Shown: positions 34,005 through 43,169 of the stretch, piece after piece
Layout: the number at the start of each line of letters is the position of its first letter
Position numbering within the stretch: the stretch's first letter is position 1
NCBI GenBank assembly: GCA_948466345.1
Contig: CAOKAC010000005.1
Span: 72,406-136,405, forward strand
DNA from: an uncultured Clostridia bacterium
Lineage (GTDB): Bacteria; Bacillota; Clostridia; Oscillospirales; CAG-272
Reading direction: 5' to 3'
DNA: 64,000 nt
Position numbers and translations under genes: made by a program
The notes under the pieces: model-generated
What the model was told of the DNA's origin: nothing
The model's input: only the letters and a program-made list of their open reading frames with translations
Databases searched by the model: none

Positions 34005-35783
34005 ATGACGGAAGGGAAAATCGTAAAAATATCCGGCCCACTGGTCATTGCAGAGGGAATGCGGGATGCCAACATGTTTGATGTGGTCCATGTTGGAAAG
34101 CATCAGCTAATCGGCGAGATTATAGAAATCCATGGAGACCGGGCTTCCATTCAGGTATATGAGGAAACAGCGGGGCTAGGAAGGGGAGAGCAGGTAGTAT
34201 CAACCGGAGCGCCGTTGTCCGTGGAGCTTGGGCCGGGAATTGTCACGAATATTTATGATGGGATACAGCGCCCTCTTGAAAAAATGCGGGAGCTATATGG
34301 TTCCAACATTACGCGGGGCGTTTCAGTGCCTTCCCTGGATCGAGAGAAAAAATGGAAATTTCATGCTCAGGTTAAAGCAGGATCGCGGGTAACTGCGGGG
34401 GATGTTCTGGGATATGTGGATGAAACGGAAGTAATACGCCATAAGATTATGGTTCCCGTTGGTGGGGACGGTACTGTTCGGGAACTCTTTTCTGGGGAGT
34501 ATACCGTGACAGATCAGATCGGTATTTTGGAAACAGAAAACGGAGAACGTTCTCTCACATTGATGCAGAAATGGCCGGTGCGCCGTGCGCGGCCTTATCT
34601 GGAAAAACTGCCGCCCAGAGAACCGATGGTGACGGGGCAGCGTATCGTTGACACGCTATTTCCCATTGCAAAAGGAGGAACTGCCTGTGTGCCGGGACCA
34701 TTCGGCAGTGGAAAAACCGTGGTGCAGCATCAGCTTGCCAAATGGAGCAACGTGGACCTGGTGGTATACATCGGCTGCGGGGAGCGGGGCAATGAAATGA
34801 CGGACGTGCTAGGTGAATTCCCGGAAATCATTGACCCCAGAAGCGGTGAGTCATTAATGAAGCGTACAGTACTCATTGCAAATACATCTGATATGCCGGT
34901 GGCAGCCAGAGAGGCATCGATATATACGGGTATCACGATTGCAGAATATTTCCGGGATATGGGATATTCGGTAGCGGTAATCGCCGATTCCACCTCCCGA
35001 TGGGCAGAGGCGCTGCGTGAGATGTCCGGACGTTTGGAGGAAATGCCTGGCGACGAAGGATATCCGGCGTACCTTACCTCCCGACTATCCCAGTTTTATG
35101 AGCGTGCAGGAGACGTGGTGTGTATTGGCAGTGATAGACGCAGAGGCTCACTTTCCGCTATCGGTGCGGTATCTCCTCCTGGAGGTGATATATCCGAACC
35201 TGTCTCTCAGGCGACGCTGCGGATTGTAAAAGTGTTTTGGGGATTGGATGCAAGTCTTGCGTATCGGCGACATTTCCCAGCGATTAACTGGCTTAGCTCT
35301 TATTCTTTATATAAAGATCGTCTGGAAGAATGGTTCTCGGAGAATGTCCATCATAACTGGACGGCGCAGTCCGGTGAAATTTCCCGGCTGCTGCAGGCGG
35401 AATCGGAATTAGATGAGATTGTAAAGCTGGTAGGTATGGATGCCCTTTCTCCCCAGGATCGCCTGACATTGGAAGTAGCGCAAAGCATTCGTGAGGATTA
35501 TCTCCAGCAAAACGCCTTTTCTGATACGGATTCTTATACGCCCATGCAGCAGCAGTACGCGCTCGCTTCTTTGATTTTGTATTTTGAAGAGAAGGCTGCG
35601 GCAGCAATTGAAAAAGGCGTGGATATTCAGAAAATTTCCGAATTGCCGGTGCGGGAGCAGATTGGCCGTGCTAAGGCTGTTGCCGCCGACCAATTCGAAG
35701 AAGCGTATGCTCAAATTCGGTTGGAAATCGATCGGCAAATAGATGCTCTTATGCAAAGCGGAGAAGGGAGCGGAGAGGCATGA
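34005..35783 (+). CDS. ntpA: V-type ATPase catalytic subunit A
   Basis: 592 residues. P-loop GPFGSGKT at 231-238; the V/A-specific insertion (about 110-185, [21 protein letters not shown]) sits before it. [26 protein letters not shown] and the arginine-rich IGSDRRRGS follow. Hydrolyses or makes ATP in the A3B3 head. Overlaps subunit B by the ATGA arrangement. Confidence 0.97.
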   Translation: MTEGKIVKISGPLVIAEGMRDANMFDVVHVGKHQLIGEIIEIHGDRASIQVYEETAGLGRGEQVVSTGAPLSVELGPGIVTNIYDGIQRPLEKMRELYGSNITRGVSVPSLDREKKWKFHAQVKAGSRVTAGDVLGYVDETEVIRHKIMVPVGGDGTVRELFSGEYTVTDQIGILETENGERSLTLMQKWPVRRARPYLEKLPPREPMVTGQRIVDTLFPIAKGGTACVPGPFGSGKTVVQHQLAKWSNVDLVVYIGCGERGNEMTDVLGEFPEIIDPRSGESLMKRTVLIANTSDMPVAAREASIYTGITIAEYFRDMGYSVAVIADSTSRWAEALREMSGRLEEMPGDEGYPAYLTSRLSQFYERAGDVVCIGSDRRRGSLSAIGAVSPPGGDISEPVSQATLRIVKVFWGLDASLAYRRHFPAINWLSSYSLYKDRLEEWFSENVHHNWTAQSGEISRLLQAESELDEIVKLVGMDALSPQDRLTLEVAQSIREDYLQQNAFSDTDSYTPMQQQYALASLILYFEEKAAAAIEKGVDIQKISELPVREQIGRAKAVAADQFEEAYAQIRLEIDRQIDALMQSGEGSGEA

Positions 35784-37168
35784 TCCGTGAATATAAAACC
35801 ATTGAAGAGGTGGCCGGCCCGCTGATGCTGGTAAAAAAGGTTGACGGGGTAAAATACGATGAATTGGGAGAGATTGAGCTGCCTAGCGGAGAGGTGCGCC
35901 GGTGCCGGGTTTTAGAGATTGACGGCTCCAACGTACTGGTCCAGCTGTTTGAAAATGCGGCAGGGATCAATTTGGCAGCTTCTAAGGTTCGTTTTCTAGG
36001 GCACGGTGTACAGCTTCCTGTATCACGGGATATGTTGGGGCGGGTGTTCTCCGGTATGGGTGAACCCATTGACGGCGGCCCGAAAATTCTGCCGGAGGCA
36101 ACACCGGATGTAAATGGCACGCCAATCAATCCTGCGGCGCGCCGGTATCCGTCTGAATTTATTCAGACGGGCATTTCTACAATTGATGGGCTGAATACCC
36201 TAGTACGGGGACAAAAACTGCCCATTTTTTCGGGATCCGGGCTGCCCCATGCCAATCTGGCTGCCCAAATTACCCGCCAGGCCAAGGTTCGTACCGGCGG
36301 TGTGACGGACGATTCCAAATTTGCTGTGGTTTTTGCCGCTGTGGGCATTACATTTGAAGAAGCAGATTTTTTTATTTCTGATTTTAAGAAAACAGGTGCG
36401 CTGGACCGTACCGTACTGTTTATCAACCTTGCTTCCGATCCAGCTATTGAGCGGATCACCGCGCCTAGAATGGCGCTTACTGCTGCGGAATATCTTGCAT
36501 ATACCTGTGACATGCACGTGTTGGTGATTATTACGGATATTACCAACTATGCGGAGGCTCTGCGTGAAGTATCTGCCGCCCGAAAGGAGGTGCCGGGACG
36601 GCGGGGATATCCGGGATATTTATATACAGACCTTGCAACGATGTATGAGCGTGCGGGTCGGAAAATGGGCAGCGAGGGGTCAATTACCATGATCCCCATT
36701 CTGACCATGCCGGAAGATGACAAAACCCATCCCATTCCGGATCTTACAGGATATATAACAGAGGGGCAGATTATTTTGTCCAGAGAGATGTACCGTAAGG
36801 GATATCTGCCGCCTGTAGATGTGCTCCCCTCTCTTTCTCGATTGAAGGACAAGGGCATCGGGGCGGGGAAAACCAGAGAAGACCACGCCGATACGATGAA
36901 CCAGCTATTTTTCAGCTATGCCAGAGGAAAAGACGCAAAGGAATTGATGGTAGTATTGGGAGAAGCGGCGCTGACACCGGTGGAACGGTTGTACGCAAAA
37001 TTTTCCGATGCATTTGAAAAGCAGTATATCAACCAGGGATTTTATGAAAACCGCACCATCGAGGAAACATTGGATTTGGGATGGTCGCTTCTGCGGATTC
37101 TTCCAAGGAGCGAAATGAAACGGATTAAACCTCAGCTTTTGGATAAATACTGGCCGGTAGAAGAATAA
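35780..37168 (+). CDS. ntpB: V-type ATPase subunit B (non-catalytic)
   Basis: 462 residues. In place of a P-loop it has [14 protein letters not shown], as in all V/A-type B subunits. [44 protein letters not shown] and the C-terminal [13 protein letters not shown] are typical. Forms the A3B3 hexamer with subunit A and shapes the nucleotide site. Confidence 0.97.
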   Translation: MIREYKTIEEVAGPLMLVKKVDGVKYDELGEIELPSGEVRRCRVLEIDGSNVLVQLFENAAGINLAASKVRFLGHGVQLPVSRDMLGRVFSGMGEPIDGGPKILPEATPDVNGTPINPAARRYPSEFIQTGISTIDGLNTLVRGQKLPIFSGSGLPHANLAAQITRQAKVRTGGVTDDSKFAVVFAAVGITFEEADFFISDFKKTGALDRTVLFINLASDPAIERITAPRMALTAAEYLAYTCDMHVLVIITDITNYAEALREVSAARKEVPGRRGYPGYLYTDLATMYERAGRKMGSEGSITMIPILTMPEDDKTHPIPDLTGYITEGQIILSREMYRKGYLPPVDVLPSLSRLKDKGIGAGKTREDHADTMNQLFFSYARGKDAKELMVVLGEAALTPVERLYAKFSDAFEKQYINQGFYENRTIEETLDLGWSLLRILPRSEMKRIKPQLLDKYWPVEE

Positions 37169-37195
37169 GAGGCCGGGGAAGGGAGCACGCAGCAT

Positions 37196-37870
37196 ATGGC
37201 GGAGATCAAAGTGAACCCCACCAGAATGGAATTGAAAAAGCTGAAGGCACGCCTGGTCACAGCCAGACGAGGGCACAAGCTTCTCAAAGATAAACGGGAT
37301 GAGCTGATGCGCCAGTTTTTAGATGTAGTACGGGAGGCGAAGGTTCTGCGTGAGGCGCTGTGTCAGCAGCTTGGGAGCGTGTATTCCAGTTTTGCATCAG
37401 CTGCAGCGCTGACGGATCCTCGTATGATGACGGAAGCACTGATGCTGCCGGGTATTCAGGGAGAGCTTTTGGTCAAACAAAAAAATATTATGAGCGTGTA
37501 TGTACCAGTGTTTCAGTATGAGGCTATCAGAGCGTCAGACACAGGCGGCGCAGGATACGGATATGCCTTTACTTCCGGTGCACTGGATGAGGCGGTGGAA
37601 CAAATTTGCGCTGCGTCCGCTCAGCTTGTTCGGCTGGCACAGCTGGAAAAAACGGCAACACTTTTGTGCGACGAGATAGAAAAGACACGCCGCAGAGTCA
37701 ATGCATTGGAATACATTATGATTCCCCAGTATGAAGCGGGAGTCAAAACAATTTCCATGAAGCTGGATGAAAATGAGCGCGGTGCACAGACTAGACTTAT
37801 GAAGGTAAAGGATATGATGATCCGCGCCCAAGTAGAAGAACGACGCGCTGCAAAAAACGCAGAAGAATAA
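37196..37870 (+). CDS. ntpD: V-type ATPase subunit D (central shaft)
   Basis: 224 residues; the two long helices of the shaft are at the ends: VNPTRMELKKLKARLVTARRGHKLLKDKRDELMR at the N terminus and KTRRRVNALEYIMIPQYEAGVKTI with the following basic helix at the C terminus. Last gene of the operon, followed by a strong terminator. Confidence 0.93.
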   Translation: MAEIKVNPTRMELKKLKARLVTARRGHKLLKDKRDELMRQFLDVVREAKVLREALCQQLGSVYSSFASAAALTDPRMMTEALMLPGIQGELLVKQKNIMSVYVPVFQYEAIRASDTGGAGYGYAFTSGALDEAVEQICAASAQLVRLAQLEKTATLLCDEIEKTRRRVNALEYIMIPQYEAGVKTISMKLDENERGAQTRLMKVKDMMIRAQVEERRAAKNAEE

Positions 37871-37873
37871 ATA

Positions 37874-37908
37874 CGGTAAAGGGCACCCGACACGGGTGCC
37901 CTTTACCG
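37874..37908. terminator. Terminator of the V-ATPase operon, two-way
   Basis: CGGTAAAGGGCACCCG (37874-37889) and its exact reverse complement (37893-37908) around ACA. Also serves the convergent YgjP-type gene. Confidence 0.85.
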
Positions 37909-37925
37909 CTTCGGTATAGAAGCTA

Positions 37926-38498
37926 TTACAATTCTTTCCCATCCAGTGGATTTCTCATATACGCAGGCTGCAGCAGAGCCTTGCGTGCCTGCCAATCGGG
38001 AAGATACCGTTCGATAACCGCATAAAAATTTTTAGAATGATTGGGCTCTACCAGATGGGCCAGTTCGTGCACAACTACATAATCCACTGCCGCGTCCGGA
38101 TATAGGAGCAGATACAGGGAATAGCATATACTGCCTCTGGTGCTGCAGGAGCCAAGTCTCTTTTTTGCACTGGTGATAGATATTTTTTCATAAGTCAATC
38201 CCATGCGGGCAGCAAAAAACTCCGTCTTTTTTGTAAGACGAATTTTTGCCAGTTGCCGCAGCTGTTCGGTCTGCTCTCTATCCAGACTGTCAAACCGCAT
38301 CTGCCGGTCCACTGACCGCTGCTTGTTTTTTTCGATCCATGCTGCGTGCTGCTGCAAAATCGTTTCAATTTCCCCCACTGGTGTGTACCGGGGGGCGCGC
38401 ACGATTACTTCTCCCGTGTCGCTGATCCGAATGCCAATAGACTTTCGATTTGTCCGAATCAGTGTATATTGTATATTCATAAGAATATGATACTGCAA
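37926..38498 (-). CDS. YgjP-type zinc metallopeptidase domain protein (DUF45)
   Basis: 190 residues. The C-terminal half has the zinc motif VVHELAHLVEPNHSKNFYAVIERYLPDW: HExxH plus a downstream His as third ligand. Family marks TSAKKRLGSCSTRGSICYSLYLL and the DYVVVHELAHL context match YgjP/M48-like proteins, which often accompany restriction or stress loci but have unknown substrates. The start is probably TTG 38498, with GGAGA at proper distance; the ATG six codons later lacks a ribosome site. Soluble protein. Confidence 0.8.
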   Translation of the reverse strand: MQYHILMNIQYTLIRTNRKSIGIRISDTGEVIVRAPRYTPVGEIETILQQHAAWIEKNKQRSVDRQMRFDSLDREQTEQLRQLAKIRLTKKTEFFAARMGLTYEKISITSAKKRLGSCSTRGSICYSLYLLLYPDAAVDYVVVHELAHLVEPNHSKNFYAVIERYLPDWQARKALLQPAYMRNPLDGKEL

Positions 38499-38528
38499 AA
38501 TTTCTCCATTTGCAAGAGGTGAGGGTCA

Positions 38529-38557
38529 TTGACTTATAAAATAGGAGGGGTTATAAT
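38529..38557 (+). promoter_or_regulatory. Promoter of the second ABC exporter operon
   Basis: TTGACT (38529-38534), 17-base spacer, TATAAT (38552-38557), about 78 bases before the first start codon. Confidence 0.7.
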
Positions 38558-38565
38558 GAAAAATA

Positions 38566-38596
38566 GTACAATATGGTTGCCGCCATGCTTTTGTAC
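38566..38596. promoter_or_regulatory. Dyad near the ABC exporter promoter, operator candidate
   Basis: GTACAA (38566-38571) and TTGTAC (38591-38596) enclose ATGG and CCAT, which also pair. It covers the early transcribed region. Could be a repressor site for drug-induced expression or an RNA hairpin. Confidence 0.4.
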
Positions 38597-38634
38597 AGTA
38601 TAAAGTAAATTTTGCATATGGGTCAGGGTAAGAT

Positions 38635-40362
38635 ATGAGAAAACTGCTGAAATATTTAAAAGGGTATGAAAAAGAGACGATACTGGGCCCGCTGTTCAAA
38701 TTGATTGAGGCGGTGTTTGAACTAGCGGTTCCCCTTGTGGTTGCCAACATTATCGACAGCGGTATTCGCAGCGGAGATTGGAAATCCGTGCTGCTCCAGT
38801 GCCTACTGCTTGTGGGGCTTGCTGTTGCGGGACTTGCCTTTTCTGTTACAGCGCAGTATTTTTCTGCTGTGGCTGCTGTGGGTTTTGCAACCAAACTGCG
38901 CCATGCACTTTTTGAACGGGTGCAACACCTTTCCTATTCTCAATTGGATACGCTTGGAACTTCTTCTCTGATCACGCGAATGACCAGTGATATCAATACG
39001 GTGCAAAATGGCGTCAATATGATGCTGCGTCTATTTTTGCGTTCCCCTTTTATTGTGTTTGGCGCGGCAGTGCTGGCTTTTGTAGTGGACCCCCATTCCG
39101 CTGTGACGTTTGTAGTGGTGATCCCTACTTTATGTATCGTAGTGTTTGCTATTATTTTGGCGAGCATTCCCTTGTATGAAAAGGTACAGCGTCGACTGGA
39201 AAGGGTGCTTGGCGCTACTCGGGAAAATCTTGGGGGGGCTAGAGTGATTCGGGCATTCTGTGCAGAAAATCGAGAGAAAAAAAGCTTTGAAGAAAAAAAC
39301 AAGGCTCTTCTGATTATGCAGAAGGCGGTAGGAAGAATTTCAGCCTTGATGAATCCCCTCACATATGTGGTAATCAATTTGGGGATCATTGCCCTTCTGT
39401 GGGTAGGTGCAGGCCAGGTAAATAAGGGTATTATCACTACCGGCGCGGTGCTTGCACTGTATAATTACATGTCGCAGATATTAGTGGAACTGGTGAAAAT
39501 GGCCAACCTAGTCATTATGATTACAAAATCCTTTGCCAGTGCGGCTCGTGTAGAGGAAACGCTTGCAGTACAGCCAGATACACCGGCGCTCTCCGATGGT
39601 GGGCAAACCGGTGTGAACAAAAGTGGTGTCCGCTTTGAAAATGCTTCGCTGCGGTACAGCGGAGCAGGAGAGGATAGTTTGTCCCATATTTCTTTTTCGG
39701 CGGCACCGGGGGAGACTGTCGGTGTGATTGGCGGCACCGGCAGCGGGAAATCCAGTCTGATGCATTTGATTCCCGGATTTTATCTTCCCACAGAAGGGCA
39801 GGTATATGTAAACGGCACCGCCACTGCTGTGTGGGACAGGGCGCAGCTCCTTCGGCGTATAGCGGTAGTTCCGCAAAAGGCGGTGCTGTTTTCCGGTACG
39901 ATTCGCGACAATATGCTGTGGGGGGATTCTGCAGCTGACGATGCTGCCATTTGGAAGGCTCTGGAGATTGCCCAGGCAGATCAAGTAGTGCGGGATAAAG
40001 GAGGGCTGGACGCTATGGTAGAGCAGGGCGGCCGAAACTTTTCCGGCGGGCAGCGGCAGCGGCTGACCATTGCCCGTGCGTTGGTACGTTCTCCCCAAAT
40101 TTTAATTTTAGATGACAGCGCTTCTGCATTGGACCACGCTACGGAAGCAGCCTTGCGTGCCGCTATCGGTGCACTTTCTCCAAAGCCTCTTGTTTTTATC
40201 GTTTCCCAGCGGGCTTCTTCTGTAATGCATGCAGATCAGATTCTTGTTTTGGACGATGGAACCATTGCCGGCAAGGGAACGCATAAACAGCTGCTTGATT
40301 TATGTAAGGTATATCAAGAAATATACCGTTCACAGTTTGGCAGTGAGGAGGAAACGGCATGA
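38635..40362 (+). CDS. ABC exporter half-transporter, degenerate partner A
   Basis: 575 residues, six-helix exporter plus nucleotide-binding domain. Walker A GGTGSGKSS and signature NFSGGQRQR are good, but Walker B ends in Asp (ILILDDSASALD) and the H-loop carries Gln (FIVSQRAS). These are the marks of the non-catalytic partner in heterodimeric exporters. Its stop overlaps the next start (ATGA). Related in design to the pair at 17.8-21.4 kb. Substrate unknown. Confidence 0.9.
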   Translation: MRKLLKYLKGYEKETILGPLFKLIEAVFELAVPLVVANIIDSGIRSGDWKSVLLQCLLLVGLAVAGLAFSVTAQYFSAVAAVGFATKLRHALFERVQHLSYSQLDTLGTSSLITRMTSDINTVQNGVNMMLRLFLRSPFIVFGAAVLAFVVDPHSAVTFVVVIPTLCIVVFAIILASIPLYEKVQRRLERVLGATRENLGGARVIRAFCAENREKKSFEEKNKALLIMQKAVGRISALMNPLTYVVINLGIIALLWVGAGQVNKGIITTGAVLALYNYMSQILVELVKMANLVIMITKSFASAARVEETLAVQPDTPALSDGGQTGVNKSGVRFENASLRYSGAGEDSLSHISFSAAPGETVGVIGGTGSGKSSLMHLIPGFYLPTEGQVYVNGTATAVWDRAQLLRRIAVVPQKAVLFSGTIRDNMLWGDSAADDAAIWKALEIAQADQVVRDKGGLDAMVEQGGRNFSGGQRQRLTIARALVRSPQILILDDSASALDHATEAALRAAIGALSPKPLVFIVSQRASSVMHADQILVLDDGTIAGKGTHKQLLDLCKVYQEIYRSQFGSEEETA

Positions 40363-42110
40363 AAAAGAAACAAAATAAAGGCGCTTTGTCAAGAGTTTTG
40401 CAATATATCGGGAAATACAAATGGCTCTTTTTCGTAACGGTTTTCTTGGCTGCGGTCAGTGTGGCGCTGACGCTGTATTTGCCGGTGCTTTTTGGAGATG
40501 CTATTGATACTATCACGGAAGAGGGCGCGGTGCAGTTTGATGCGCTTGGTTCTATCCTGCTTTGGGCGGGCGCCATTGCCGCGGTGACAGCGTTGGTACA
40601 GTGGCTGATGAATGTAGTCAACAACCGGATTACGTACAGTGTAGCACAGGATATTAGAAACGCGGCAATTGTAAAAATTCAAAAGCTGCCGTTTTCCTAT
40701 TTGGATGCACATCCACAAGGGGATACGGTGAGTCGTGTGATTACGGATGTGGATCAGTTCTGTGATGGCCTGCTTATGGGATTTACACAATTGTTCACTG
40801 GTGTGATTACGATTCTGGGGACAGTAGGATTTATGATCAGCATTCACTGGCAGACTGCTGCTGCGGTCATTTTGCTTACACCGTTGTCTTTACTGGTGGC
40901 CCGGTTTATTGCTACAAGAACCTACCATATGTTTCGTGTTCAGTCGGAAGTGCGGGGCGTGCAGACCGGTTTTGTTGGAGAGATGATTGAGCATCAGAAA
41001 ATTGTAAATGCTTTCCATCGGGAAGAGGAAAATCAAAAGCGGTTCGATCAAATCAATGATGAATTGCAGGTATCTTCTGTGCGGGCATTGTTCTTTTCAG
41101 CGCTGGTGAATCCAACTACCCGACTGATCAGCAACACTGTATATGCAGTAGCGGTATTTTTGGGAGCACTGTCCGCTATATCCGGGGCGATGACGATAGG
41201 TGCGTTGTCCTGTCTGCTATCCTATGCGGTACAGTACGCAAAGCCGTTCAACGAAATTACCGGTGTAGTCACAGAGCTGCAGAATGCTATGGCTTGTGCC
41301 GGACGGGTATTTGAATTATTGGATGAAGCAGAGCAGCCCCTGGACGGAACAGATGCTTTACAGCAAGTCCAGGGAGATGTTACGCTTGAGTCGGTAAGTT
41401 TTTCATACGATAAAAGTAAAGCTTTAATAGAAAATCTCAATTTGCAGGTAAGCGCTGGACAGCGAATCGCTATAGTAGGTCCAACAGGATGCGGAAAAAC
41501 AACCTTGATTAATTTGCTCATGCGTTTTTATGATGTAGACGGGGGGAAAATCTGCGTAGATGGCGCCGACATTCGGACCGTTACGCGGCACAGCCTGCGA
41601 GAAAATTTTGGTATGGTACTGCAGGACACATGGCTTTGCAGCGGTACAGTGCGGGAAAATATTGCTTTTGGACGTCCTGATGCTACAGAAGAAGAAATTG
41701 TGGCGGCGGCGAGGGCCAGCCATGCGGACAGTTTTATCCGGCGGTTGCCCCAGGGATATGATACGGTGCTGGGAGAAGAGAGCAGCTTGTCTCAGGGGCA
41801 GCGGCAGCTTTTATGTATTTCCAGAATTATGCTCAGTCTTCCGCCTATGCTGATTCTGGATGAGGCTACCAGCTCCATTGATACCCGGACTGAAATGAAA
41901 ATACAGGACGCTTTTGCAAAAATGATGCAGGGCAGAACATCCTTTATCGTGGCGCACCGGTTGTCTACGATCCGGGACGCTGATATGATTCTGGTCATGC
42001 GGGACGGAAAAATCGTGGAGCAGGGAAATCACAAAACGCTGCTGAAGGCAGAGGGATTTTATCATCATCTGTACAACAGTCAGTTTTCTCACAGTTCTAC
42101 TGCATATTGA
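40359..42110 (+). CDS. ABC exporter half-transporter, catalytic partner B
   Basis: 583 residues. Walker A GPTGCGKTT, Walker B LILDEATSS with catalytic Glu, H-loop FIVAHRLST; signature is altered (SLSQGQRQ). Complements partner A, so only one of the two shared ATP sites would be fully active. GAGGAAACGGC precedes the ATG. Confidence 0.9.
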   Translation: MKKKQNKGALSRVLQYIGKYKWLFFVTVFLAAVSVALTLYLPVLFGDAIDTITEEGAVQFDALGSILLWAGAIAAVTALVQWLMNVVNNRITYSVAQDIRNAAIVKIQKLPFSYLDAHPQGDTVSRVITDVDQFCDGLLMGFTQLFTGVITILGTVGFMISIHWQTAAAVILLTPLSLLVARFIATRTYHMFRVQSEVRGVQTGFVGEMIEHQKIVNAFHREEENQKRFDQINDELQVSSVRALFFSALVNPTTRLISNTVYAVAVFLGALSAISGAMTIGALSCLLSYAVQYAKPFNEITGVVTELQNAMACAGRVFELLDEAEQPLDGTDALQQVQGDVTLESVSFSYDKSKALIENLNLQVSAGQRIAIVGPTGCGKTTLINLLMRFYDVDGGKICVDGADIRTVTRHSLRENFGMVLQDTWLCSGTVRENIAFGRPDATEEEIVAAARASHADSFIRRLPQGYDTVLGEESSLSQGQRQLLCISRIMLSLPPMLILDEATSSIDTRTEMKIQDAFAKMMQGRTSFIVAHRLSTIRDADMILVMRDGKIVEQGNHKTLLKAEGFYHHLYNSQFSHSSTAY

Positions 42111-42160
42111 GAGGCTCTTTGATGCAAGATAAAGGAAGTAATACTTACATGGAGGAGCAA

Positions 42161-42547
42161 ATGGTAATTATTGATTTTATCGCCGCCGTACTGCTGGGAG
42201 CTCTATCTGGTATGGGTATCGGCGGCGGAGGCTTGCTGGTCATTTATCTTACGCTGATTCGAAACGTGGATCAAATCAGCGCCCAGGGACTAAACTTGTT
42301 TTTCTTTATTTTTGCGTCTGCCGCCGCTCTGTTTGTGCATATAACAAAACGGCGTATTCCCTTTGGTATTCTTTTATTTACCTCGTCGTTCGGTATGGTT
42401 GCGGCATATTTCGGAGCAGCTGCTGCGAATGCGGTAGATCCGGCGCTGGTGCGCAAGTTGTTTGGCGGTATGCTGGTAATCGCCGGCGGCATTGCCTTAT
42501 GGAAAAACCTATTTGCCCCAAAAAACGTAAAACAGAAAAATTTGTAA
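42161..42547 (+). CDS. Half-size TauE/SafE (TSUP) family membrane protein
   Basis: About 128 residues with four membrane segments; GALSGMGIGGGGLLVIYL at the N terminus is the TSUP glycine motif. Full-length members have two such halves (about 250 residues), so this one must dimerise or pair with another half. Family members move sulfur-containing anions. I choose ATG 42161 because GGAGGAG lies directly upstream (42151-42157); longer frames begin at ATG 42122 or 42146. Follows the ABC operon by 50 bases without a clear terminator. Confidence 0.7.
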   Translation: MVIIDFIAAVLLGALSGMGIGGGGLLVIYLTLIRNVDQISAQGLNLFFFIFASAAALFVHITKRRIPFGILLFTSSFGMVAAYFGAAAANAVDPALVRKLFGGMLVIAGGIALWKNLFAPKNVKQKNL

Positions 42548-42553
42548 AATAGC

Positions 42554-42582
42554 TTTACATTGGCGGGCGATTGTGCTATAAT
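42554..42582 (+). promoter_or_regulatory. Promoter of rpsO
   Basis: TTTACA (42554-42559), 17-base spacer, TATAAT (42577-42582). The roughly 105-base leader probably contains the S15 autoregulatory fold, which I did not resolve. Confidence 0.75.
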
Positions 42583-42694
42583 GTCCTCTAGCAATGTCGG
42601 TTTCCCGGACAGCGGATGCAAAGCCTTCCAGAGGTTTTTTCACCTGCCGCCGCCTGAGAAATGCGATTGCAAATATTTTTATGAGGTGAAAACA

Positions 42695-42961
42695 ATGATC
42701 ACAAAAGAAGAAAAGAACAAAATTATTGAAGAGTACAAGATGCATGAAGGAGACACAGGTTCTCCGGAGGTGCAGATCGCCATTCTGACCCATAGAATTA
42801 AGACTCTGACCGAGCACCTGAAAGTAAATCAGAAAGACTTCCATTCTCGCAGAGGTATGCTGAAAATGGTTGGCCATCGTCGCAATCTGCTGGGCTACCT
42901 GCAGAAAAAGGATATCAATCGCTACCGTGCAATCGTAGAAAAGCTTGGCTTGAGAAAGTAA
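42695..42961 (+). CDS. rpsO: 30S ribosomal protein S15
   Basis: 88 residues, full family length. [32 protein letters not shown] and the RNA-binding [20 protein letters not shown] segment are diagnostic. Binds 16S rRNA early in assembly. Start ATG 42695 follows GAGGTG; a longer frame from 42560 covers the leader and is not used. Immediately before pnp, as in most bacteria. Confidence 0.97.
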   Translation: MITKEEKNKIIEEYKMHEGDTGSPEVQIAILTHRIKTLTEHLKVNQKDFHSRRGMLKMVGHRRNLLGYLQKKDINRYRAIVEKLGLRK

Positions 42962-42996
42962 TTCATCCGGCTGCAGCTTTCCCTGTGATGTGTTAT

Positions 42997-43054
42997 GGCA
43001 GCGGCGCCTGCCGCTGCCTCACGAAAGCCCCGCAGATGCAAAGCATTTGTGGGG
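42997..43054 (+). promoter_or_regulatory. Two hairpins between rpsO and pnp
   Basis: GGCAGCGGC/GCCGCTGCC (42997-43018) is a perfect nine-base stem. CCCCGCAGATGC/GCATTTGTGGGG (43028-43054) is a twelve-base stem with two G-U pairs. Neither has a T-run, so they look more like mRNA stability or processing elements than full terminators. Confidence 0.55.
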
Positions 43055-43071
43055 CATATTAAAATAATCGT

Positions 43072-43146
43072 TTCTTCGAGCGGATTAGCAGTTAAATATG
43101 CGTCGCGGCAGGCGGCATATATTTAAGTGCTAAACCTCCGAAGAAG
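43072..43146 (+). promoter_or_regulatory. Long leader hairpin before pnp
   Basis: TTCTTCG, TTAGCA, TTAAATA and TGC of the left arm pair in order with GCA, TATTTAA, TGCTAA and CGAAGAA of the right arm, giving an interrupted stem of about 23-26 pairs. In E. coli a similar double-stranded pnp leader is cut by RNase III and lets PNPase control itself; the same logic here is inference. Confidence 0.6.
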
Positions 43147-43169
43147 CAAACAAACATGGAGGTATAAAA

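Noticed and set aside
38556..38603. Fifteen-codon frame after AGGAGGGG upstream of the ABC exporter
   Set aside because: Its start codon overlaps the -10 box of the only good promoter, so it would lie upstream of the transcript start.
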